From assembly GCF_014023275.1 (NCBI RefSeq), contig NZ_CP054698.1, forward strand, positions 930,001 to 994,000: DNA of 64,000 nt, read 5' to 3'. How positions within the stretch are numbered: position 1 is the first letter of the stretch; every line of letters begins with the position of its first letter. Position numbers and translations under genes: made by a program. The DNA comes from Nostoc edaphicum CCNP1411. GTDB taxonomy: Bacteria > Cyanobacteriota > Cyanobacteriia > Cyanobacteriales > Nostocaceae. The notes below the pieces were generated by a model. It did no database searches. It worked only from the letters and a program-made list of their open reading frames with translations, and was not told where the DNA came from. Positions 36,312 to 45,935 of this stretch are shown here, in pieces.

Positions 36312-37979
36312 ATGAAGATAGTTGCAAAAAATAAACTGTGGAAATATTTATTTTGGTTAGGCCCATTCCTAATTACGGTCGGTTTAACAGTTGGATTAGT
36401 CTCTGAACAGTGGGGACTAATTCCATTAGCATTTATAATTGCAGGACTTGTGATTAGTGGGTTGGGGATAATATGGCAAAGCTACCAGAATAACTGGTGG
36501 AAGCGTCGTTCTACCCAAGCTGGAACTAATGCCCTAGTGGCAACTTTAGCAGTATTAGCAATATTGGGATTGATTAACTTTTTGGGAACTCGCTATCACT
36601 TGCGGGCAGACTTAACAGAAGCTCAATTATTTACCCTTGCGCCTCAGTCACGGGAATTAGTAAGTGCATTACCACAGCCAGTTAAGGTGTGGGTGTTTGA
36701 TATTAACCAGAATCCCCAAGACCAAGAATTGCTAGAAAATTATCAACGACAAAGCTCAAAATTTAAATATGAGTATATTGACCCCCAAACAAGACCAGGA
36801 CTTGCAGAAAAGTTTGGCGTCAAAGATTACGGGGAAGTTTATTTAGAATCTGGCGATAAACGGCAATTAGTGCAAACAGTCAATCAAAATGAGCGTCTGT
36901 CAGAAATCAGATTAACTAGTCGCCTGCAACAACTAACAAGTTCAACCACAGCCAAAGTTTACTTACTCCAAGGTCATGGCGAACGCCAACTTTCGGCTGG
37001 TAAAGATGCAATATCACAAGCAGTTCAGGGATTAGGCGACAAAAACTTTACAACATCTCCGCTGAATCTAGCAGAAACCTCCAAAGTTCCTCAAGATGCC
37101 GCTGTCGTCATAGTAGCTGGCCCCAAGCGAGGGCTGTTTGAGGGCGAAGTCAAAGCTTTACAAGAATATCTGAATCGTGGCGGTAACTTACTGTTGATGA
37201 TTGATCCTAATACTGATCCCAAACTTAACAGCTTGCTACAAGAGTGGGGTGTTCGTTTAGATAATCGTTTAGCAGTCGATGTTTCAGGTGAAAGCGTCAT
37301 AGGACTTGGCCCTGCAACGCCCTTAGTAACAGAATATGGACAACACCCAATTACCAAAGATTTCGGTAACGGTAATTCTTTTTATCCAGTTGCACGACCA
37401 CTAGAAATTACTTCTGTACCCGGTGTTGAGGCTACTCCTCTGCTGCGAACCAAACCCTATCCCAGCAGTTGGGCAGAAAGCGACCTCCAAAGCGAAAAAT
37501 TGGAGTTTAATGCAGATAAAGACCTTCCAGGGCCTCTTACCTTGGGTGTTGCCCTAACAAGAAAACAAGCAGCTAAATCTGCTACCACTCCCCAAGCTTC
37601 ACCAACACCTTCACCCCTACCATCACCAACCACCCAAGCTCAAACTCCCCCCACTCCCCCTGCCTCCCCTACTCCTGCTCCTTCCCCCACTCCCTCATCT
37701 CAAACAGCTACCGAGTCACGGTTAGTAGTTTTAGGAAATTCTAATTTCGCCACTGATGGCTTGTTTCAACAGCAACTAAATGGAGATGTATTCCTCAACT
37801 CAGTTACTTGGCTGAGTCAACAGGATCAGCAACCCCTTTCCATTCGCCCCAAAGAACCGAAAAACCGTCGAATAACCCTGACTACTACCCAAGGCAATCT
37901 TTTAATAGTGTCGTCTTTATTGGTTTTACCCTTAATTGGGTTTGCGATCGCAGTTCTTCTCTGGTGGAAACGACGGTAA
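36312..37979 (+). CDS. GldG-like ABC transporter auxiliary protein
   Basis: The protein has 555 aa from ATG 36312 (MKIVAKNKLWKYLFW). Two N-terminal membrane helices and a third near residue 80 (ATLAVLAILGLINFL) are followed by an extracytoplasmic GldG-type domain (VKVWVFDINQNPQDQELLEN, VYLLQGHGERQLS, GGNLLLMIDPNTDP), a Pro/Ser/Thr-rich linker (37587-37705) and a C-terminal helix before KRR. ATG 36300 lies in the ATGACAA repeat and is less likely. It is part of the ABC set with the genes on either side. Confidence 0.83.
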   Translation: MKIVAKNKLWKYLFWLGPFLITVGLTVGLVSEQWGLIPLAFIIAGLVISGLGIIWQSYQNNWWKRRSTQAGTNALVATLAVLAILGLINFLGTRYHLRADLTEAQLFTLAPQSRELVSALPQPVKVWVFDINQNPQDQELLENYQRQSSKFKYEYIDPQTRPGLAEKFGVKDYGEVYLESGDKRQLVQTVNQNERLSEIRLTSRLQQLTSSTTAKVYLLQGHGERQLSAGKDAISQAVQGLGDKNFTTSPLNLAETSKVPQDAAVVIVAGPKRGLFEGEVKALQEYLNRGGNLLLMIDPNTDPKLNSLLQEWGVRLDNRLAVDVSGESVIGLGPATPLVTEYGQHPITKDFGNGNSFYPVARPLEITSVPGVEATPLLRTKPYPSSWAESDLQSEKLEFNADKDLPGPLTLGVALTRKQAAKSATTPQASPTPSPLPSPTTQAQTPPTPPASPTPAPSPTPSSQTATESRLVVLGNSNFATDGLFQQQLNGDVFLNSVTWLSQQDQQPLSIRPKEPKNRRITLTTTQGNLLIVSSLLVLPLIGFAIAVLLWWKRR

Positions 37980-38056
37980 AAAGTGAGTTAGGAGTTATAA
38001 ATATTAACTCCTCACCAATAACAAATGACCAATGACCAATGACAAATGACCAAAAA

Positions 38057-38680
38057 ATGAAATTGCCACGAACGACTTTAATTTTGATGCTGCTAGCTCT
38101 GGGTTTAGGTGGTTTTGTTTACTTCTATGAAATTCGGGGCGCAACTGTGCGAGAAGAAGCAAAGGAGCAAAAGCAGAAAATTTTCTCTTTTGCAGAAGAT
38201 GATGTCCAGTCCTTAACGGTCAAGACAAAAAAACTCACCTTGAATCTGGAACGTAGCCCTGAATCTAGTAACCCCAAGTGGTTAATCAAATCTCCGATAT
38301 CTGGCCCAGCAAACGATGCTATTGTTTCTTATTTAATGGATTTGCTGGTCAAGGGTAATAGCGATCGCACTTTATCAACTCCAGCAAAAGAGCTTGGAGA
38401 ATTTGCTTTAGATCAACCCCAAGCAACTATTAATATCACCCTGAAAAACCGACAAAGCCATCAGTTGATTTTGGGCAAATCTAACTTTAACGGTAGCTTT
38501 TTGTATGCTCACACTGACCCAGCGACAAAGCCCGATGGAAATATAAATGTACTATTGGTATCTACAGATTTTGCAAATGCTGTGAATCGGGAATTATCAG
38601 AGTGGAAGCAACCTGTAGATAATAGTCAGAAACTACCTGGACTCAGCACCCCTTTACCAACTCCGACCAATGGTAAATGA
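38057..38680 (+). CDS. DUF4340-type protein of ABC gene set
   Basis: The protein has 207 aa from ATG 38057. One N-terminal membrane helix (TTLILMLLALGLGGFVYFYE) is followed by a DUF4340-like extracytoplasmic domain (SFAEDDVQSLTVKTKKLTLN, WLIKSPISGPA). These proteins routinely follow GldG-like genes; their role is unknown. The extra six codons from ATG 38039 are repeat sequence. Confidence 0.78.
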   Translation: MKLPRTTLILMLLALGLGGFVYFYEIRGATVREEAKEQKQKIFSFAEDDVQSLTVKTKKLTLNLERSPESSNPKWLIKSPISGPANDAIVSYLMDLLVKGNSDRTLSTPAKELGEFALDQPQATINITLKNRQSHQLILGKSNFNGSFLYAHTDPATKPDGNINVLLVSTDFANAVNRELSEWKQPVDNSQKLPGLSTPLPTPTNGK

Positions 38681-38813
38681 GCAATTACACTTTATGTGGT
38701 ATGTTTCGGTAACGCACAGTCAACTTAGAGCCAAGGTGAATGGAATTGGAGGTTTATAGCCGTCTTTTTAACGTCAAGTTGACTTCAAATCTCACTAGTT
38801 TTTCTAAGTTACT

Positions 38814-39668
38814 ATGACAAATCCGACAGCAACACTGCTAATTTCCTGCCCAGATCAACGGGGATTGGTGGCGAAATTTGCCAATTTCATCTACTCTAAC
38901 GGTGGTAATATTATCCATGCAGATCAGCATACAGACTTTGCCGCTGGGTTATTCCTTACGCGCATTGAATGGCAGTTAGATGGGTTCAATTTACCGCGAG
39001 AATTTATTGCCCCTGCTTTTAATGCGATCGCTCAACCTCTAGGCGCTAAGTGGGAAATACGTTTTTCTGATACAGTACCACGCATAGCTATTTGGGTAAG
39101 TCGGCAAGACCATTGTCTATTTGATTTAATTTGGCGACAACGTGCCAAAGAATTTATTGGTGAAATTCCTTTAATTATTAGTAACCATTCTAATTTAAAG
39201 GTAGTGGCAGAGCAATTTAATATCGACTTTCAGCACATTCCTATTACTAAAGACAATAAATCAGAACAAGAAGCCCAACAACTAGAATTACTACGCCAGT
39301 ACAAAATAGATTTAGTTGTATTGGCAAAATATATGCAGATTGTTAGTGCAGATTTTATTAGTCAATTTCCGCAAATTATTAATATACATCATTCATTTTT
39401 ACCAGCTTTTATCGGAGCTAACCCTTATCACCGAGCTTTTGAACGTGGGGTAAAAATTATTGGTGCAACAGCGCATTATGCCACTGCTGATTTAGATGCA
39501 GGCCCAATTATTGAACAGGATGTGGTGCGAGTCAGTCACCGGGATGAAGTTGATGATTTGGTGAGAAAAGGCAAAGATTTGGAAAGAGTTGTATTAGCAA
39601 GAGCGGTGCGATCGCACTTACAAAATCGTGTATTAGTATATGGAAATAGAACAGTAGTCTTTGAGTAA
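38814..39668 (+). CDS. purU: Formyltetrahydrofolate deformylase
   Basis: The protein has 284 aa, full length. The N-terminal ACT domain (ISCPDQRGLVAKFANFIYSN) is followed by a formyltransferase fold with the catalytic region NIHHSFLPAFIGANPYHRAF and TADLDAGPIIEQDV. It hydrolyses 10-formyl-tetrahydrofolate to formate and tetrahydrofolate, balancing one-carbon units with purine synthesis and photorespiration. It is a single gene. Confidence 0.94.
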   Translation: MTNPTATLLISCPDQRGLVAKFANFIYSNGGNIIHADQHTDFAAGLFLTRIEWQLDGFNLPREFIAPAFNAIAQPLGAKWEIRFSDTVPRIAIWVSRQDHCLFDLIWRQRAKEFIGEIPLIISNHSNLKVVAEQFNIDFQHIPITKDNKSEQEAQQLELLRQYKIDLVVLAKYMQIVSADFISQFPQIINIHHSFLPAFIGANPYHRAFERGVKIIGATAHYATADLDAGPIIEQDVVRVSHRDEVDDLVRKGKDLERVVLARAVRSHLQNRVLVYGNRTVVFE

Positions 39669-39763
39669 TCTTATATGCGAATGAATGAAATTTGCGGTTA
39701 TACAAATAAAGTCCACGTAGGCGGACTTTAAAAATAGTTATTTCAAGAATTGCCGTAGCTGTT

Positions 39764-40120
39764 TTAGTTAGCTAAAACTACCTCTGTCTCATCTTTCGAT
39801 TCATCTCTGATTTTAAAATAGTAATAAAGATTACCAACAGTTAGATCTGATGCCTGTTGCAAATTAGATGTAATTAATGTTTTATAACCAGTAATTCCAG
39901 CTTGTTCACTAATATAAAATTCGTACTCTCGACGTAGTTCAGGCTCAAAGAGAAATAGCAACTGGTCACGGAGCGAATAGAAATGAGATTTTTCGGCTAA
40001 ACTCTCATAGACTAATTGTTCTGGCGGTTCTGCTAAATTGGTTGTGGAGTAGTGAGTATCTGAACTATTAAAATCAGCGCTACTTAAAAGCTTTAATTCT
40101 GATGAAGGAAGCGATTGCAT
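39764..40120 (-). CDS. Hypothetical protein coupled to hydrophobic-hairpin protein
   Basis: The protein has 118 aa and I do not recognise it. The N-terminal third is Ser-rich and polar; the rest is predicted mixed helix with SLRDQLLFLFEPELRREYEF. Its ATG follows the upstream gene's TGA with no gap (TGAATG), so translation is coupled. No membrane segment is visible. It may be a partner or chaperone of the upstream product. Confidence 0.6.
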   Translation of the reverse strand: MQSLPSSELKLLSSADFNSSDTHYSTTNLAEPPEQLVYESLAEKSHFYSLRDQLLFLFEPELRREYEFYISEQAGITGYKTLITSNLQQASDLTVGNLYYYFKIRDESKDETEVVLAN

Positions 40121-41047
40121 TCAATCAACATGATTTTGCCACGAATCCAATACCGCTAAATCATGATTTTTAATGCGGATAATTTCGGGAAAGAGAAAAT
40201 CAAGTTCATCATCTGATTCGCAGCGATTAATCACAGTAAGAGCATCTTCACAGATTTTATCTTGGAGTAGGATCAGGCGATCGCTGACTGCTGAAACTTC
40301 ATTTTGCACTTGATAAGTTGCAACAATCGCCTGTTCAATTGCCCAAGCGCATTCAAGTCTGCGTAATTGACCAGCTGCACAGGTTTCTTCCAGTAAATGG
40401 GGATTGCTGTAATCTGCTAAAGCCGCAAATAACATTCCCCTAACGCCATCAATTTCAGCATTTCTTCGGCTGAAATCTTGCAATTGCATCGCTGAACGGA
40501 AGCGGTTCATCGCCTGAATAAACACTCCATACGCCCTCACTAAAGCTGTGCGGTGTTGTTCAAATTTGATATCTTGAGCTACTTGTTCGATTATTTGTCT
40601 AATTTCTACTCCTTGGTCTTTTAAGGCTTGTTTCAAGTCAATAAAACCGTTTTTGACTTCTAGCCTCATTTGCTCTACTTCTTTTCTTAATTTCAGTGTT
40701 TGGTGTAGATTGACTGCTGTTAATGCTACACCTGCTATTGTTCCCACGCCAATCAAAGCTGTAGTTGCTTGCAGTACACCCAAGCTAGTCTGTATAGTTT
40801 GCAAGCCATTCAGTACTGCTGTAAACCCTTGCTGAGTTTGATACATCTGCGCCCCACTGATAAGTAAATTTGAAGCTGCTACCAGTGGTGATAAAGGGCT
40901 GTTGTTGACTGTAGCACTAATAGCATGGGCAATAAACTGCCCGTTTGCTCCTCTAAGCATGCTTAAAGGTACTCCATTGCTAAAAACTTGTAGATATTTA
41001 CCACTTTCAATACCAGCTTGAATTGCAGGCGCAAATTGGAACAGCAT
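40121..41047 (-). CDS. Hypothetical protein with central hydrophobic hairpin
   Basis: The protein has 308 aa and no family is recognised. A hydrophobic stretch (about residues 88-112, ATTALIGVGTIAGVALTAV) is followed by a long charged helix (TLKLRKEVEQMRLEVKNGF) and a helical C-terminal half. This layout recalls alpha-helical pore-forming or membrane-remodelling proteins, but no motif proves it. It is divergent from the dynamin-like GTPase (143 bp apart, shared promoter region) and coupled to the 118-aa gene. The three look like one functional unit. Confidence 0.65.
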   Translation of the reverse strand: MLFQFAPAIQAGIESGKYLQVFSNGVPLSMLRGANGQFIAHAISATVNNSPLSPLVAASNLLISGAQMYQTQQGFTAVLNGLQTIQTSLGVLQATTALIGVGTIAGVALTAVNLHQTLKLRKEVEQMRLEVKNGFIDLKQALKDQGVEIRQIIEQVAQDIKFEQHRTALVRAYGVFIQAMNRFRSAMQLQDFSRRNAEIDGVRGMLFAALADYSNPHLLEETCAAGQLRRLECAWAIEQAIVATYQVQNEVSAVSDRLILLQDKICEDALTVINRCESDDELDFLFPEIIRIKNHDLAVLDSWQNHVD

Positions 41048-41190
41048 ATTTTTAGGTTGCTAAAAGCTAATTTTCTTGAGCCTAACTGGTATAAAAAATT
41101 AAAGATAACCGTATTTATTCGGTATATTAATTAATTCTGTCTAAATATGGGCATACTAAACCTGAAAAACTCTATTGCCTTACATAATTT

Positions 41191-43770
41191 ATGGATACTT
41201 CACTAGTTAGCTCTCAGACTGTTGAGCTATTGTCGCAGATTACTGGACAAAAACTGACTCAAAAGAATCTGACACCACCTGTAATTTTTCTGGCAAATTT
41301 AGTCACGGTGTTACTGGGAGTAATATTTGTAGATGGCACAGTCGCAGAGTCAGAAAAGCAACGTTTACTTACAACCCTTTATCGATTTAGTAATCCAGAA
41401 AGTGATGTGCGTAAGTTGACACATTTGATGATTAAGGGAGTCAAAGATAATCAAGTTTATAAGCAAGTTAATAGCTTATTAGTATTGGCGGCTCCACTTT
41501 CAGAGTCAGAAAAACTTTTGTTGATTGGTTTTGGCTATGAAATGTCAGCAGCAGATGGTGAAATTGACCCTCACGAGAAAAAATATTTGGAGATAGTTGC
41601 CAAGGACTTAGGCATTCAATCACAACATTTAGCAATTTTAGAAGCTGGTTTTACTCATCAAGAAAATGTGGAGCCTGTTGATTTAAATGAAGTGCATTTT
41701 TTACTCAGCCCTGCTCGCTTTCAGGAACTGGATACTATATTTGTCAAGGCTGCAAGTGATATGCTAGCCGCTCTACCTGCTAAACCAGAACACAAAATAA
41801 CTAAACACCATAGCAATATATCCTATAGGGAGTTGGCAAAATTCCAGGAAAATCGTAAGCAATTAGAAACTTATTGTGGTCAAATCTCTCAAATAGTTAA
41901 AGATTGTAATGAGCGTAGCTTCTTACCTTATACTTTAATAGAAGAGATAGAAAAAGTATTTAAAAAAATAAAATTACAACGTTTTCGTTTAGCAGTTGTA
42001 GGCGAATTTAGTAAAGGAAAATCAACCTTACTGAATGCCTTGCTAGGTGAAGAAATCCAACCTGTGAGAGAAATTCCTTGTAGCGGCGCTGTGACAGTTT
42101 TGAAACATGGAATACAAAAGCGAATAATTTGTAGATATCAAAATGGAACAGAGGAAGAGATTACTTTTGAAGAATATCAACTAAAGGCAACGATTTCAGA
42201 AAATGCAGCTATAGATTGCCTAAGTGATGAATTGGCTGATTCTCAAATTGATGAAATTGTTTTTGAGCATCCTGATTTAGAGTTATGTAGTAATGGGGTA
42301 GAAATTGTAGATTCTCCAGGATTAAATGAACACCCTGACCGCACTAAGATAACTCAAAAACTTCTTAAAGATACTGATGCAGTTATTTTTCTAACTAATG
42401 CCTCATGTTCTCTAACTCAAGTAGAACGCGACTTACTCCACGATCTGAAAAATCAACTAAATCTAAATTATGGTAGAGAAAATGAACCTGTAAATAATCT
42501 TTTTGTAGTAGGAAATTTTATAGATTTAGTGCGTAGTGATAAGGGACGTGAGCAGGTTAGACAGAGAATCGAAAGATTTGTAAATGGTCAAAATCCTATA
42601 CTGGTAGGTGAAAACAGAGTTCATTTAATTTCTGCTCAAGCTACGCTAGAGGCAATCTTGCAGGGAGATGAAAATGAGTATTTGAAATCCTTCCAAAATT
42701 TTACTCAGTCTATTGATAAATTTCTGACTTTTGACAGTGGAAACCTGAAAATTAAGCAGTTTATTACTCAAATAAATGCAATGTCACAAAAAAGTTTAGA
42801 TGGATTATATCAATTTGAGGATATTTTAAAGGGTAAAATTCAAATTTCGGAAGCAGAAAAGCATAAAATTTTGGAAAAGATAGGAGAAGCTAGTGGGCGA
42901 GATGTCAAAATCAAAAACTTAGCAGAAATTCAACAAAAAGAAGTAATAAAACAAGCTACTCATTCATGGACTAAGTGGCGTGAAGAACTGAAAGAAAATA
43001 TTATTCAACAAAGTCAACACTGGGATTCGCCACACAGTCCTGCTTTTAGTCAAGACAAACTCATTAAGGACTACATAAATCAATTTACTAAAACTGTGTC
43101 ACGAGAAATAGATACATGGGGTAATACAAAAGTTAGAGATGTCATTTTACTCAAGAGTATTGAAGATTTAGATACAAAAATAGCTTATGAGCTAAATGCC
43201 ATTCAAAGTGAATTTCAAAGCATAGATATGCGGATACAAACAAATTTAAGTCAGCAACTTAAACTTTCCATCAATGGCATAAATGATGATTTTATGGGTT
43301 TGGGAGGGATTGGTGGTGGTCTTGGGATTGGTGGTGCTTTAGCTGCTGGATTAATGGTATTTACAGGGTTTGGATTTATCGCTATAGTTATTGCAAGCCT
43401 GGCTGCTGCAATTGCTGGTTCGTTTGGTTTAGGAATGCTAGATTTTGATGGGCTAAAAAACAAAATAAAGGCGAAAGTAATTGAAATAGGATTTCAAAAA
43501 TTTAATGATTCAATGGATAAAAATAAATTACCCACGCAATTAGATGAAATTCTCGGCTCAGTCTTTGAAAATCGAGTTGAATCAGCTAGTGGAGTAATTG
43601 CACAAGCGATCGCACTTTACGAAAATCTCCTCGAACAGCAGGAAAAGGCTCACAACGAAACCTTGGAACAACGTGAGGCTGAAAAGATGTGGATTTACCA
43701 AAAGCGCCAAGAACTTGAGCAAGTACAGAATGGGCTAGAAATCATTCTCAGTAAATGCACGATTGTTTAA
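41191..43770 (+). CDS. Bacterial dynamin-like GTPase with N-terminal TerB-like domain
   Basis: The protein has 859 aa. Residues ~25-150 resemble TerB (VIFVDGTVAESEKQRLLTT, ...YEMSAADGEIDPHEKKYLEI). The dynamin-type GTPase follows: P-loop VVGEFSKGKSTLLNALLGE near residue 272, VEIVDSPGLNEHPDR near 370, and VVGNFIDLVRS in the G4 position. Long helical stalk regions come next, then a Gly-rich hydrophobic segment near residues 705-750 (GLGIGGALAAGLMVFTGFGF) for membrane insertion, and a coiled-coil tail. Such proteins reshape membranes; some protect against phage or stress. TerB fusion suggests a stress role. Confidence 0.83.
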   Translation: MDTSLVSSQTVELLSQITGQKLTQKNLTPPVIFLANLVTVLLGVIFVDGTVAESEKQRLLTTLYRFSNPESDVRKLTHLMIKGVKDNQVYKQVNSLLVLAAPLSESEKLLLIGFGYEMSAADGEIDPHEKKYLEIVAKDLGIQSQHLAILEAGFTHQENVEPVDLNEVHFLLSPARFQELDTIFVKAASDMLAALPAKPEHKITKHHSNISYRELAKFQENRKQLETYCGQISQIVKDCNERSFLPYTLIEEIEKVFKKIKLQRFRLAVVGEFSKGKSTLLNALLGEEIQPVREIPCSGAVTVLKHGIQKRIICRYQNGTEEEITFEEYQLKATISENAAIDCLSDELADSQIDEIVFEHPDLELCSNGVEIVDSPGLNEHPDRTKITQKLLKDTDAVIFLTNASCSLTQVERDLLHDLKNQLNLNYGRENEPVNNLFVVGNFIDLVRSDKGREQVRQRIERFVNGQNPILVGENRVHLISAQATLEAILQGDENEYLKSFQNFTQSIDKFLTFDSGNLKIKQFITQINAMSQKSLDGLYQFEDILKGKIQISEAEKHKILEKIGEASGRDVKIKNLAEIQQKEVIKQATHSWTKWREELKENIIQQSQHWDSPHSPAFSQDKLIKDYINQFTKTVSREIDTWGNTKVRDVILLKSIEDLDTKIAYELNAIQSEFQSIDMRIQTNLSQQLKLSINGINDDFMGLGGIGGGLGIGGALAAGLMVFTGFGFIAIVIASLAAAIAGSFGLGMLDFDGLKNKIKAKVIEIGFQKFNDSMDKNKLPTQLDEILGSVFENRVESASGVIAQAIALYENLLEQQEKAHNETLEQREAEKMWIYQKRQELEQVQNGLEIILSKCTIV

Positions 43771-43839
43771 TCACATTCCTTTTGTAACTAATCTCGCCTC
43801 ATAATAAAGAAAGATTAAGCTGCACTCAGAAAACTCTCA

Positions 43840-44523
43840 ATGAGCCAAACTAGCCTAAATTTAGTTGCAATATCTATCTTTCTCATGACCCTATCGGTAC
43901 TGTTGGGGCCGTTCTTAAACTTATCACCAGCAGTACCGGCACTTGCTACCTTCACCATCTTAGGCATAGCGACATTAGATAGCTTTAGCTTGCAAGGCAA
44001 GGGTGGTACTATCTTTGTAGATTGGATTGCTGGTTTTTCAAAAGAACACCGCGATCGCATCGTCCACCACGAAGCTGGGCATTTCTTAGTTGCTTACCTG
44101 TTGGGTATTCCCGTTACCGGCTACACACTCAGCGCTTGGGAAGCTTGGAAACAGGGACAATCTGGGCAAGGCGGTGTTAGCTTTGATGATGGCGAATTAG
44201 CATCTCAATTAGAAGTGGGTAAAATCAGCGCCCAAATGCTAGACCGCTACTGCACTGTTTGGATGGCGGGTATTGCTGCTGAAACCCTAGTTTTTAATAA
44301 TGCTGAGGGTGGATCTGATGATAAAAACAAACTGATAGGAGTCTTGACAATTTTAGGCTTTTCTGAATCAGCTTATCAGCAGAAACTACGGTTTCATGCC
44401 CTCCAGGCAAAAACTCTACTGCAAGAAAATTGGTCTAGCTACGAGGCTTTAGTTAATGCCATGCGACAACGCACTTCGGTAGAAGATTGTCATGCTGAGT
44501 TAGGAGTAGGAAGTGGGGAGTGA
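43840..44523 (+). CDS. M41 (FtsH-like) peptidase-domain membrane protein without AAA module
   Basis: The protein has 227 aa. Two N-terminal hydrophobic segments are followed by an M41-type zinc site HHEAGHFLVAYLLG near residue 78 and a likely third-ligand region GIAAETLVFNNAEGGSDD near residue 150. The AAA ATPase of FtsH is missing, so it cannot unfold substrates by itself. Similar proteins occur in cyanobacteria and chloroplasts. The C-terminal residues ELGVGSGE run into a GGAGTAGGAAGTGG repeat. Confidence 0.75.
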   Translation: MSQTSLNLVAISIFLMTLSVLLGPFLNLSPAVPALATFTILGIATLDSFSLQGKGGTIFVDWIAGFSKEHRDRIVHHEAGHFLVAYLLGIPVTGYTLSAWEAWKQGQSGQGGVSFDDGELASQLEVGKISAQMLDRYCTVWMAGIAAETLVFNNAEGGSDDKNKLIGVLTILGFSESAYQQKLRFHALQAKTLLQENWSSYEALVNAMRQRTSVEDCHAELGVGSGE

Positions 44524-44604
44524 GTACAGGCTGGCGAATGATAGATTATACCTTTTAGAATTACAGGCGATCGCACTACTACAATGTCTCAGCTAGTTTT
44601 GAGG

Positions 44605-44661
44605 GTTCGTAGTAAGCACTTTAGTGCTTAGAAAATCAGGAGTAAAGTGCTTACTACGAAC
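44605..44661. repeat. Perfect 19-bp inverted repeat
   Basis: GTTCGTAGTAAGCACTTTA and its exact complement are separated by 19 bases, between two convergent genes. It could act as a bidirectional terminator and is related to the hairpins at 20.24 kb. Confidence 0.65.
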
Positions 44662-44669
44662 TTGCTTCT

Positions 44670-45866
44670 TCAATCAACTCTGGCGCGGAGTGCGGGAGAT
44701 GGAAAGAGAGTTCCAAATGCAGCTTGTCGCTCGTTTAAGGGTTCTAAAGCATCATTCCAAAGGCTTTCATAGTAAAAGAAGGTTACGCCTAAACCGCGTT
44801 CTTGAGTAGCCCGCACTTGAGACTTAATTTGCTGCATGGGAACTGGGTTATTTCGTAACCCTGTCATAATGCCAATTCCAGTTGGAATTGTTTGTTGCGC
44901 TTCTTGAATTTCTGGGCGGGAAATATTTGCCACAAAACTTTGCAGATCGGGACGATAAATTTGCACAATTAACTCGTCCACAATATTTTGTCGCATCCAA
45001 CTTAGCCAATCTTGCAGGTGAAACTTGTAAGCAAAATCATAGTAATTGGGAGAAACGGAGAAAATTGCCTGGGGTTTTCTCTGCTTTACCGCTTGGTTAA
45101 GTTGTACCATGAAGGCCGTAATTTTATCTGCCCGCCACTTTATCCATGCCTGATCTTGGGGATTAGTTGGGGGAGGATTCTTAGTTTCTTTGGTATATAA
45201 AGCAACTGTATATTGGTCGTAACCAAACTCATGGGGCAAACTCATGTGATCGTCAAACTGAATGCCATCGGCATCATATTGGGTAACAGTTTCCAGCACA
45301 AGATTGGTGATGAACTGTTGCACTTGGGGATGGAAGGGATTAAGCCACATCACCTCACCCGCTGCACTGATTGAAGTTTGGCTACCATCTCGCTTTTGTG
45401 TGAACCAATCCGGATAATTCAGTGCAAGTTCTGAGGTTGGGGGAGCCATAAAACCAAACTCAAACCAGGGAATTACTAGCAATCCTTGACGATGGGCTTG
45501 AGTAATCAGGTCTGCAAGAATATCATGTCCATCTGAACCTTTGTAGACAAAAGGTTGAATACCTGCACGTTGCGCGATCGCACTGGGATACATCACATAA
45601 CCAGAATTCCATACCACAGGATAAACTGTATTGAAGTTCATCCGCCGTAGTTGAGTTACCGCATCCTGCACTTTGGCGCGATTCTTGAGGGTGTCAAAAT
45701 CATTAGTAGTCATCCAAACCCCGCGAATTTCCTGACGGGGTATCTGTGCGATGGCAGGAGTGAAACTGTCTACCAGTAATACCGTAACAAAGGATATTAA
45801 AATGAGAATCGGAAAAAGAGACTTGAGCGCTCGCCGCCAAATTTGAACAATAAAAGGTGATTTCAT
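44670..45866 (-). CDS. GHL10/DUF187-type glycosyl hydrolase, exported
   Basis: The protein has 398 aa from ATG 45866 (MKSPFIVQ). Signal peptide: basic RRALK, a hydrophobic core, and AIAQIPRQE. A (beta/alpha)8 domain follows with EIRGVWMTTNDFDT, VIPWFEFGFM and YDADGIQFDDHMSLP. The family is thought to act on cell-wall or extracellular glycans in the periplasm. The frame also opens at ATG 45935, adding 23 residues before the signal peptide; the inner start fits an export signal better. Confidence 0.82.
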   Translation of the reverse strand: MKSPFIVQIWRRALKSLFPILILISFVTVLLVDSFTPAIAQIPRQEIRGVWMTTNDFDTLKNRAKVQDAVTQLRRMNFNTVYPVVWNSGYVMYPSAIAQRAGIQPFVYKGSDGHDILADLITQAHRQGLLVIPWFEFGFMAPPTSELALNYPDWFTQKRDGSQTSISAAGEVMWLNPFHPQVQQFITNLVLETVTQYDADGIQFDDHMSLPHEFGYDQYTVALYTKETKNPPPTNPQDQAWIKWRADKITAFMVQLNQAVKQRKPQAIFSVSPNYYDFAYKFHLQDWLSWMRQNIVDELIVQIYRPDLQSFVANISRPEIQEAQQTIPTGIGIMTGLRNNPVPMQQIKSQVRATQERGLGVTFFYYESLWNDALEPLNERQAAFGTLFPSPALRARVD

Positions 45867-45935
45867 AGATTTGAATGATGCATTAGCTACCCACACACGC
45901 CATTGCTCGTTTTTATGATTGAATCTACTAACCAT

